Part shown: positions 1-5,835 of the stretch, in pieces | How the letters are laid out: every line of letters starts with the position of its first letter | Position numbering within the stretch: position 1 is the first letter of the stretch | From: Lentisphaeria bacterium | Lineage (GTDB): Bacteria; Verrucomicrobiota; Lentisphaeria; Oligosphaerales; Oligosphaeraceae | Length of the DNA stretch: 8,839 bases | Reading direction: 5' to 3' | Assembly: GCA_016303095.1 (NCBI GenBank) | Contig: JAEDMH010000098.1 | Location: forward strand, 1 to 8,839 | Program-made: the position numbers and the translations under genes | Notes under the pieces: generated by a model | The model's database searches: none | Told to the model about the DNA's origin: nothing | Seen by the model: the letters and a program-made list of their open reading frames with translations, nothing else

Positions 1-7
1 ATCCCCG

Positions 8-74
8 GGCGGGACGTGCGAAAGCACGGACCGCCTCTCTGTGCTCTCTCTGTGCCCGGCTTGCCGGGCCCTCC
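8..74. repeat. REP-like two-hairpin repeat, copy 1
   Basis: This is a GC-rich intergenic element with two hairpins. The first pairs GGCGG (8-12) with CCGCC (31-35) and CGTGC (15-19) with GCACG (24-28), closed by a GAAA tetraloop, with a small GA/GA internal loop. A pyrimidine-rich linker follows. The second hairpin is GCCCGG (54-59), loop CTTG, CCGGGC (64-69). A second copy in the same orientation lies at 8706-8773 and is identical at about 62 of 68 aligned positions. No protein-coding signal is present. The layout resembles repetitive extragenic palindromes, but I cannot assign it to a named family. Confidence 0.7.
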
Positions 75-176
75 GTGTCCTCCGTGTTAAAAATCTCCGT
101 GCCCTCCGTGTGCGCCGCAGGCGCCTCTGTGGCTTCCGTGTTAAAAATCTCTGTTTCCTCCGTGTCCTCCGTGTCT
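71..176. repeat. Array of TCCGTG units with a 54-bp higher-order repeat
   Basis: The hexamer TCCGTG starts at 72, 81, 96, 105, 135, 159 and 168. Three of the pairs are exactly 9 bp apart. A 17-bp block, TCCGTGTTAAAAATCTC, occurs at 81-97 and again at 135-151, giving a 54-bp higher-order unit. A small GC hairpin (GCGCC 112-116, GGCGC 120-124) sits inside. The region is open in more than one frame, but the peptides are only arginine/valine/leucine or serine/valine repeats, so I treat it as non-coding. It directly follows the REP-like hairpins and may belong to the same composite element. Confidence 0.7.
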
Positions 177-235
177 CCAGGGCAGCGCCTTTTTGCGACA
201 CGATTTACAAATGCGTCACAACAGAAGAGGAGTTC

Positions 236-258
236 CGTGGGCTATAGTACGGGCATTT
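236..258 (+). promoter_or_regulatory. Putative promoter element upstream of the small exported protein gene
   Basis: A -10-like TATAGT at 243-248 begins the 16-mer TATAGTACGGGCATTT (243-258). A near-identical 16-mer lies on the - strand at 8564-8549 upstream of leuS, and both are 122-123 nt before their start codons. No convincing -35 TTGACA is present at 16-18 bp. Two direct copies of TGCG(A/T)CAC (194-201 and 212-219), 18 bp apart, lie upstream and could be activator sites. The promoter role is inferred from position and conservation. Confidence 0.35.
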
Positions 259-365
259 CCTGCGGATTCTGGCATCCGTCGTGAACGTGTCTGGGATTTT
301 GGGGGAGACTTTGGTTTTGGTTCCCGTCTCCTCCTTTCCTGTTTTTTGATGGAGGTATTTTTGCC

Positions 366-863
366 ATGGGTCGTTCCCTTTCGTCCCTTTTCTCCCTTTT
401 GTTTCTTTTTTCCTCCCTGACCCTTTTTGGGGGCACCTATGTTCACTCCACGCCGAAGGAGTTGCAGGACAAATTGGCGGCGACGGTGGAGAATGCGGCC
501 AAGGAGTTCAACTTTGCCATTCGTGGGGTTGCCCGGCGTCGTCTTCAGAAGAGCACCCGTCCCTACGACAAGCTGGTTTTGGAGATTGAGGGAGAGCAGG
601 TCACCTTTGAGCGGAATGGGGCGGACCGGATGACAGGGCTCATTGGCGGTCCTGCGGTGGCGTGGCTGGAGAATCAGGTCACCTTCACCCGTCGGGAGAA
701 TGACGGTGCCTTGGTGCAGACCTTTACGGCAGAGGATGGGGTGCGCACCAATGTCTATCGCTTCGCCGAAGATGGGAAAACCCTCTTCCTGGACATCACA
801 GTGAAGAGTCCCAAACTCTCCGCCCCCCTGGTTTACACCCTGCAATATCGCCTCCAGGAGTAG
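366..863 (+). CDS. Small exported protein of unknown function
   Basis: This gene encodes 165 residues. I do not recognise the family. The first 21-24 residues form a signal peptide: a basic residue near the start, then a run of Leu, Phe and Ser, then small and polar residues, so export to the periplasm or cell surface is expected. No lipobox Cys follows, so it is probably not a lipoprotein. The mature part starts with a charged helix (about residues 29-45). It then alternates short hydrophobic and polar stretches typical of beta strands, ending in strands around LVYTLQYRLQ, so a small beta-barrel or lipocalin-like fold is possible but unproven. The ATG at 366 was chosen because GGAGG at 351-355 lies 10 nt upstream and the signal peptide starts there. 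It stands alone, with hairpins on the downstream side. An overlapping antisense reading frame is judged a shadow. Confidence 0.75.
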   Translation: MGRSLSSLFSLLFLFSSLTLFGGTYVHSTPKELQDKLAATVENAAKEFNFAIRGVARRRLQKSTRPYDKLVLEIEGEQVTFERNGADRMTGLIGGPAVAWLENQVTFTRRENDGALVQTFTAEDGVRTNVYRFAEDGKTLFLDITVKSPKLSAPLVYTLQYRLQE

Positions 864-888
864 AGCGGCCTGGTTTCCCAAAGAAAGA

Positions 889-897
889 GGGGGGGGG
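889..897. repeat. Run of nine G
   Basis: Nine consecutive G residues lie 26 nt after the stop codon of the small exported protein gene. The tract is outside any gene I support. It is prone to length errors in sequencing and to slippage in vivo. Confidence 0.8.
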
Positions 898-910
898 CCT
901 CAGGAGGGAT

Positions 911-944
911 GTTCTGACGGAAGGTGCTACATTTCCATCAGAAC
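911..944. terminator. Interrupted palindrome, possible terminator or operator
   Basis: GTTCTGACGGAA (911-922) pairs with TTCCATCAGAAC (933-944), 11 of 12 positions matching with one C/A mismatch, around a 10-nt loop. It lies 48 nt after the upstream stop codon. Downstream is CGTTCTCTTCC rather than a clean T tract, so as a rho-independent terminator it is only fair. The near-perfect symmetry would also suit a protein-binding operator for the gene that follows. Confidence 0.4.
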
Positions 945-961
945 CGTTCTCTTCCGGGCAA

Positions 962-1025
962 GGCGTGGCAAGATCACGCCATATAATCATATAACTACCT
1001 GGAATGCAGATAGTTATGTGATTAT
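962..1025 (+). promoter_or_regulatory. Two adjacent inverted repeats with a TATAAT box before the hydrolase-like gene
   Basis: The first inverted repeat is GGCGTG (962-967) with CACGCC (975-980). The second is a 15-bp AT-rich repeat, ATAATCATATAACTA (983-997) against TAGTTATGTGATTAT (1011-1025), with a 13-nt spacer. Its single non-Watson-Crick position is a U-G wobble in + strand RNA. A perfect TATAAT lies at 982-987 and overlaps the second left arm, so a factor bound to the palindrome would compete with RNA polymerase. No good -35 is seen. An operator/promoter, or a structured leader if transcription starts further upstream, both fit. Confidence 0.45.
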
Positions 1026-1090
1026 TTGTCCTTTCCCGAGGAGAAATCCCCCTTGCATTGACAGCCTTCCCCCTCTTTTTGGGTTTTGCC

Positions 1091-3292
1091 ATGGCCAGCC
1101 TATACACCAATCTGGAGAGCCGTTCCTGGGAGCAGGTATTGGAGTTGAACCGTCCTGCCCTGCCCCGTCCCCCCTTCTCTGCCCACTGTCCCCTCAACTA
1201 TGCGGGAGGCAGAGAGATGGTCATTTTGGACGGGGCTTTCAACGTGGCGGTGCTTCCCATGCCGTCCGGGATGGACAACAACAATGAGGAGCATCGGAAG
1301 TTTCTCCAGGGGTTGTCTCTACGCACATTAACCTTTTTGCCGGATGAAGCGCCCTTTCTCATGGACTTCCATCATGGCAAGCTGGAGCGTCTTCAGGGGA
1401 GTCTTCCCCAGTTTCGGGCCTCGTACTACGCCTATTTCACCCAATGGACCTTTCAATATGCCATGGGAGCGGAAGGGAGGCTGGCCATTCGGGCCTCGCT
1501 GCGGAACGAAGGAGAGAAGACGGAGCGAAAGCACCTGTGGCTCAAGGTCGCCCATCCCCTGGAGAAATCCTTCTACGACTATCATTATGTGACCTACCAC
1601 TTCACCGCCAACCACTTCCCGGCCCAGGACACCTCCTGCCAATATCGGGACAATGCCCTCTGGCACCAGGACCGCCCCATTCTCCGATGCTCCCCCGGGG
1701 ATTTCCAGGTGGAGTGGGTGGAGGAAGCCCATTTCCAGGACAAGGACTATACGGATGGGAAATTTCATTGGGACAGCCCCTACTTTGTCCACCGGGAGTA
1801 TCGCCTTCAGGATGTGCGCCATCTCCTCCATTTCCAGGTGGAGCTGGCGCCTGGGGAGGAAAAATCCCTGGAATTGACCCTGGAGACCACCCTCCGGGAG
1901 AGTCTGCCTCCCGCCTTGCCCAGCTTTCAGGAGGCCTGTCGCTACGGGGAAGAGCGTTGGGCCGAGGAGGAGAAAGGGATCGCCCAAGTAGACTTTGGAG
2001 ACCCTTCCCTGAACCACCGCTTCCTTACCCTGCAGCGGGTCACCCGGCAACTCCTCTTCACCATGGACTGGCCGGGCAAAGGGGAGATCCTCTTTCCCTG
2101 CCAGGGAGGCATGAGCGAACGCTTCTTCATGTGGGTCTGGGAGGCCATGTGCGCCTTCCTCCCCATGATGAGACTGGGATATTTCCAGGAACCCCGACGC
2201 CTCCTGGAATTCATCTTCTCCCTCCAGGACGGGGGATATCCCCCCGTGGGAGAATTTGTGGAGGCCCCGGGAGCCATCGGCACCACCGGCCCCAAATGGG
2301 CCTGCGTCACTGGCAGCGCCCTCACCTGGGCCGCCCTCTATCTCCAGGCCTCCCAGGACCACGATTTCGCCCAGAAGTACCTGGCCCCCATGGCCCGGGC
2401 CTGCGGCTGGATCGAAGCCCAAATCCGGGCGCCCCATCCCCCAGACTACCCCTACCCCGGACTCATGCCCAGGGCTTGCTCCACCGATGCGGACTACGGA
2501 CGCCTGGTCATCACCACAGACAACTGGTCCTGCCGGGGCATGGAGCTGGCCGCCCAGGTCCTGAAACAATACGGGCATCCCCAGGGAGAACACTTCGCCC
2601 AAGTGGCGGCCCGCTACAAGGCCGATCTCATGGCCTGCTTCCAGGATCTGACCCAGCCCGATGGCTATGTGCGCCGACAAATCGACGACTCCGGCATCTA
2701 CTGCCAGGGCTTCGTCAATTGCGACTCCTTCTCTTATCTGGCCTACTCCGGCCTGGTCTCCCTCCACGATCCCCTCATGCGCCGCTTCATCCGCTGGTGC
2801 GAAGACCACTCCTGCCAGGATTTCTTCTTCGGCCCCATGACCCCCCACCTGATCTACATCGGCACAGGAGAGGAAATCGCCGCCCTGGTCCAGATGGCCA
2901 ACGGAGAAACCAAAAAGGCCTGGAGCGCCATCCAGGCCTTCGAACGCTACGGCTGCTCCCAGGATTGCTTCCTCACCCAGGAACGCTTCGACCTGGATGA
3001 CCCGGAACACATCTCCTGGCAGCCCAATGCCTCCAATAACGGAAGAATGATGGACATGGAACTGGCCCGCCTCTATCTGGAAACCGACCAGGAAATCCTG
3101 GTGCTGGCCGGCTTCGCCCCCTTCGAACTCCAAGTCCCCGGACGACACTTCGCCATCCATGGACTCCATACCCCCTATGGACGGCTGGACATGGACGCCC
3201 AGGACGGCAAAGTCGCCCTTCACTGGGATACGCCCCCCAAACTCCCCCTGCGGCTCCCCCAAGGCTGGCAACGGGTGGACACCCTGCCCTGA
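1091..3292 (+). CDS. Putative six-hairpin (alpha/alpha)6-barrel glycoside hydrolase-like protein
   Basis: The product has 733 residues. The first 290 or so look beta-rich, as in the N-terminal sandwich domain of many six-hairpin glycosidases. From about residue 300 to 690 come helix pairs with conserved-looking aromatic and acidic clusters: GGYPPVGEFVEAPG (Glu388, Glu391), TTDNWSCRGMELA (Asp477), a DDSGIYCQGF stretch and a FDLDDPEHISWQPNASNNGR stretch. A short beta segment ends the protein. These features suggest sugar or oligosaccharide binding and hydrolysis. I cannot name the GH family, substrate or catalytic pair. No signal peptide is visible, so cytoplasmic action on imported oligosaccharides is likelier. 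Two starts are possible: ATG at 1091, without a Shine-Dalgarno, or TTG at 1058, 13 nt after GAGGAGA (1038-1044), which adds 11 residues. I prefer ATG because its TTTTGCCATGG context matches the start at 366. A long antisense frame here is a GC-rich shadow. Confidence 0.7.
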   Translation: MASLYTNLESRSWEQVLELNRPALPRPPFSAHCPLNYAGGREMVILDGAFNVAVLPMPSGMDNNNEEHRKFLQGLSLRTLTFLPDEAPFLMDFHHGKLERLQGSLPQFRASYYAYFTQWTFQYAMGAEGRLAIRASLRNEGEKTERKHLWLKVAHPLEKSFYDYHYVTYHFTANHFPAQDTSCQYRDNALWHQDRPILRCSPGDFQVEWVEEAHFQDKDYTDGKFHWDSPYFVHREYRLQDVRHLLHFQVELAPGEEKSLELTLETTLRESLPPALPSFQEACRYGEERWAEEEKGIAQVDFGDPSLNHRFLTLQRVTRQLLFTMDWPGKGEILFPCQGGMSERFFMWVWEAMCAFLPMMRLGYFQEPRRLLEFIFSLQDGGYPPVGEFVEAPGAIGTTGPKWACVTGSALTWAALYLQASQDHDFAQKYLAPMARACGWIEAQIRAPHPPDYPYPGLMPRACSTDADYGRLVITTDNWSCRGMELAAQVLKQYGHPQGEHFAQVAARYKADLMACFQDLTQPDGYVRRQIDDSGIYCQGFVNCDSFSYLAYSGLVSLHDPLMRRFIRWCEDHSCQDFFFGPMTPHLIYIGTGEEIAALVQMANGETKKAWSAIQAFERYGCSQDCFLTQERFDLDDPEHISWQPNASNNGRMMDMELARLYLETDQEILVLAGFAPFELQVPGRHFAIHGLHTPYGRLDMDAQDGKVALHWDTPPKLPLRLPQGWQRVDTLP

Positions 3293-3309
3293 TCCCTCCC
3301 TTCTTCACG

Positions 3310-3353
3310 CCGAAAACGCCCCCCGGAAAGCGGTTTCCGGAGGGCGTTTTCGG
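3310..3353. terminator. Strong hairpin terminator between converging operons
   Basis: A 20-bp stem pairs 3310-3329 with 3334-3353 around the loop GCGG, with one C/A mismatch. It starts 17 nt after the hydrolase-like stop codon and ends 27 nt before the prepilin peptidase stop codon on the other strand. On the + strand the right arm ends TTTTCGG and is followed by TTTCCTTTC, a fair U-rich tail. On the - strand the tail is poorer. It most likely terminates the + strand unit and probably serves both. Confidence 0.8.
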
Positions 3354-3380
3354 TTTCCTTTCGGGGGATGGGAGAGCGAG

Positions 3381-4322
3381 TCAAGGGAGGAAGGGAAGCA
3401 TGGCCCAATAGAACCAATTTCCCAAGGTCACCCAGAGAAGAGCCGGCACGGCAAAGAAAGGAGCGAAGGGGAGCTGTCGCCAAACCAGGGGCTGGCTCTG
3501 TCCCTTTCTGGGAAAGGCGGCGGAGATCAATCCCACCAGGCTTCCCAGAAGGGTTCCCCCGGCCAGCAGGATCACTGTGGCGTCCGCCCCCAGAAACGCC
3601 CCCGTCATGGCCAGCATCTTCACATCTCCCCACCCCAGGGCCTCCTGGGGAAGCTGGCGCCCTGTGCTCTTGGCCATCGCCTGAAGGGCCTTCTTCCCGA
3701 AAAAATAGACCGCCGCCAGAAGAAGAAATCCCAGGCCCATGCCCAGGAGACAATCCGCCAGGGCGGCTAGGCGGAGGGAGAGCCACTCCGGCAAGGGCGC
3801 ATTCTTCACCACCTCCACCAGACTTCGACTGAAGCTGGCGCCGTAGTGGGGGTTGGCGGGATTCGCCAGAACGGGGCGGGAGAGGGGAAAAACCAGGGTG
3901 CACAGCACGGCGAACACCATGCCGGAGTAGGTCACCAAATTGGGCAGGATTCTGTGTTCCCAGTCAATTCTCGCCAAGGAAAGCATCGCTCCGGCGAACC
4001 AGAACCAGGGGAGCAGCGTGGACAGGGGCAAGCCATCCTGCCACACCCGCAGGGCCACCAGACTATATAAGCACCCCACCGCCGCCTCCCCGGCAGGATA
4101 CTTCCAGGAAATGGGCTGATGACACTGGTGACAACGCCCGCCCAAAAACAGCCAGCTCAAAATGGGGATGTTCTCCCAGGGGCGAATCCCATGGCCGCAT
4201 TTGGGGCAGGTGCTGGGAGGACGCACCAGAGACATGCCACGGGGAACCCGCCAGACCACCACGTTCAGAAAACTCCCCACGATAGCGCCAAAGACAAATC
4301 CCAGTGCCGCGATCATGCCCAT
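3381..4322 (-). CDS. Type IV prepilin peptidase (leader peptidase and methyltransferase)
   Basis: This is an inner-membrane aspartic protease of the PilD/GspO type. It cleaves the leader of type IV pilins and pseudopilins and N-methylates the new first residue. The 313 residues show the family order: GSFLNVVVWR near the N terminus, a zinc-binding domain with Cys39-x2-Cys42 and Cys64-x2-Cys67 around NIPILSWL, then membrane segments. The first catalytic Asp is Asp120 in RIDWEHRILPN; the second is Asp233 in GWGDVKMLAMTGAFLG. The usual PFxP-like LPFAPFF motif lies near the C terminus. It is somewhat longer than many homologues because of about 40 extra residues (roughly 146-185) between the catalytic segments. 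The start is supported by GGAGG (4331-4335) 8 nt upstream. No pilin gene is in the window, so its substrates are elsewhere. It follows uxaC by 70 bp and is probably the last gene of the operon. Confidence 0.93.
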   Translation of the reverse strand: MGMIAALGFVFGAIVGSFLNVVVWRVPRGMSLVRPPSTCPKCGHGIRPWENIPILSWLFLGGRCHQCHQPISWKYPAGEAAVGCLYSLVALRVWQDGLPLSTLLPWFWFAGAMLSLARIDWEHRILPNLVTYSGMVFAVLCTLVFPLSRPVLANPANPHYGASFSRSLVEVVKNAPLPEWLSLRLAALADCLLGMGLGFLLLAAVYFFGKKALQAMAKSTGRQLPQEALGWGDVKMLAMTGAFLGADATVILLAGGTLLGSLVGLISAAFPRKGQSQPLVWRQLPFAPFFAVPALLWVTLGNWFYWAMLPFLP

Positions 4323-4347
4323 GTCTTCTCCCTCCGGCTCCCGAATG

Positions 4348-4357
4348 CCCCCCCCCC
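4348..4357. repeat. Run of ten C (G10 on the coding strand of the prepilin peptidase)
   Basis: Ten identical bases lie in the 70-bp gap between uxaC and the prepilin peptidase, 26-35 nt upstream of the latter's start codon. The tract is long enough for slippage or a sequencing error. A GTG-initiated frame from 4377 runs through it and is one base out of phase with the prepilin peptidase. Confidence 0.8.
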
Positions 4358-4392
4358 GAAACCACGGAAGGAGACACCCGGTTCTATGCCCT

Positions 4393-5766
4393 CTACCGGA
4401 AGCCGAAGAACTCCCGGGGACGCTCGTAGCACAGACGACGAGCCAGCATCCGGCCCACGCTCATGGGCATCTGCCCCCGATCCACCTGGTCGCCCAACAC
4501 CCCAGCCAAGGTGCGACGATAGACATCGAAGCGAGAGCCGTAGGAGAGAATCTTCCGGGAATCGGAGACCATCCCCGTCATGTTGGAGAAGAGGTCGATG
4601 GAGGCCCCCAGCTCCAGCTGGCTCCGAATGCCCACATAGGAGTCATTGAGCCACCAGGCGGGTCCCAGGCACACATTGGCGCCAAAGGCCCGGGTCAGCA
4701 TGGCCATGGTGGCATTGTGGGCGGGATTCATGTTGTAAAGAACCACCTTCAGGCGTCCATCAAAGCGATTCAGCAGAGGCAGAAGGGGTTCCAGGGCCGC
4801 CGTGTTGTGGTCGGAGACGTCTCCCCCCACGTCTGCCCCAAGTTTCCGGAAGAGAGAGGCGCGCACATCCCGCACGGCGCCATAGTGCACCTGGAAGACC
4901 CAACCCTTGGCCGCATCCAGTTCCGCCATCTCGTTGAGGAAGAATCCCCGGAAAAGGACCGCCTCCGCCTCCGTCAGCTTCTCTCCCGAACGGGCCTTCT
5001 GGAAGAGAGCCTCCGCCGTCTTGCGGTCCGGGGAGAAGGTCTCCGGCACCAGCACGCCATGGTCGGAAGCCACCGCCCCCAGCTTGCCCATGGCATCGTG
5101 GGCCTGGGCCAGCACATCCAGGAAGTCGTCCAGGCATTGGAGGGAGCGGTTCCAGCGAGCGCCCAAGCGATCCACATACCCGTTCCAGGTCTCTTTCTGG
5201 ATGTTCATGGCATTGTCCGGGCGGAAGGTGGGACGCACCCGGCCCGCTAGACGGCTCTGGCCAAGCCGCTCATGGTATTCCAGGGTATCGGCGGGATCGT
5301 CGGTGGAGCACATGGCCTCCACATTCATGGCGAGAATCAGAGACTGGGGAGAGAACTCCGGCGTCTGCAGCTTCCGACGGGATTCCTCCCAGATGGCCAA
5401 GGCGTTCTCCTCGTTGATCTCCAGGGAAATCCCCAGGCGGGTGCGCAGATCCAGATGAATCCACTCATAGGTGGGATTGCCGGCAAAGAGGGGGAAGACC
5501 TTCGCCAAGGCCATCCACTTCTCCTGGTTCGACGCCTCCTTCCCCGTGATGAGGGACTCCTCCACTCCGCATTTCCGCATGAGCTCCCATACATAGTGAT
5601 CGGTGGCCGCCTCCGCCTCCCACAGATCCTGGAACCCCCGGTCCTCCGCCAACGCCTTCACGTCACAGTGGTTGTGGGGATCCAAAATGGGCAGACCGCC
5701 CACCTCTCCGTAAAGAGCCTTGGCGGAATCCGTGGTCAATAGGTAGTTCGCATCAAGAAAAGCCAT
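4393..5766 (-). CDS. uxaC: Glucuronate isomerase (uronate isomerase)
   Basis: The enzyme interconverts D-glucuronate and D-fructuronate, and D-galacturonate and D-tagaturonate, the first step of uronic acid catabolism in the cytoplasm. The 457 residues are close to the roughly 470 of E. coli UxaC. Recognisable parts are an N-terminal D-x-H-x-H metal site (Asp29, His31, His33 in LDPHNHCD), a DHYVWELMRKCGV segment matching the family DHYKWRAMR region, GNPTYEWIHLDLR, VHYGAVRD with a following DVSDHN, and a C-terminal WWLNDSYVG and GMVSDSRKILSYGSR block. It belongs to the amidohydrolase superfamily (COG1904). The motif after Asp29 is PHNHC rather than the YHCHL of E. coli, a mild divergence. The ATG at 5766 has no Shine-Dalgarno; the upstream sequence is pyrimidine-rich. 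It lies 69 bp after leuS and 70 bp before the prepilin peptidase, and is probably cotranscribed with both. No other uronate pathway gene is nearby. Confidence 0.93.
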   Translation of the reverse strand: MAFLDANYLLTTDSAKALYGEVGGLPILDPHNHCDVKALAEDRGFQDLWEAEAATDHYVWELMRKCGVEESLITGKEASNQEKWMALAKVFPLFAGNPTYEWIHLDLRTRLGISLEINEENALAIWEESRRKLQTPEFSPQSLILAMNVEAMCSTDDPADTLEYHERLGQSRLAGRVRPTFRPDNAMNIQKETWNGYVDRLGARWNRSLQCLDDFLDVLAQAHDAMGKLGAVASDHGVLVPETFSPDRKTAEALFQKARSGEKLTEAEAVLFRGFFLNEMAELDAAKGWVFQVHYGAVRDVRASLFRKLGADVGGDVSDHNTAALEPLLPLLNRFDGRLKVVLYNMNPAHNATMAMLTRAFGANVCLGPAWWLNDSYVGIRSQLELGASIDLFSNMTGMVSDSRKILSYGSRFDVYRRTLAGVLGDQVDRGQMPMSVGRMLARRLCYERPREFFGFR

Positions 5767-5835
5767 GGTCGTAAGGGGTTGAAAAGAGGGAAAAAAGGAA
5801 TACCAGAGACTCGCTCCCTAAAAGCGATACCACAT

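Noticed and set aside
71..176. CRISPR array
   Set aside because: Repeat units are 6-9 bp, with one 17-bp duplicated block. There are no regular spacers and no cas genes.
41..247. Small ORF over the TCCGTG array
   Set aside because: Its product is only a translated nucleotide repeat (Leu-Arg-Val and similar), with no start signal.
216..881. 221-residue - strand frame opposite the exported protein gene
   Set aside because: It has no ribosome-binding site and a Lys/Arg-rich tail. The + strand frame has a signal peptide and GGAGG.
1444..3000. 518-residue + strand frame overlapping the hydrolase-like gene
   Set aside because: Its product is Pro/Gly/Arg/Leu low-complexity, typical of an out-of-frame reading of GC-rich coding DNA.
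1328..3271. 647-residue open frame on the - strand
   Set aside because: It is antisense to the hydrolase-like gene in a GC-rich region. Its product is Gly/Val-rich with no domain pattern, whereas the + strand product has clear glycosidase-like motifs.
5811..5827. Possible terminator between leuS and uxaC
   Set aside because: Only a 5-bp stem (TCGCT/AGCGA) with a 7-nt loop and no U tract, which is too weak to support.
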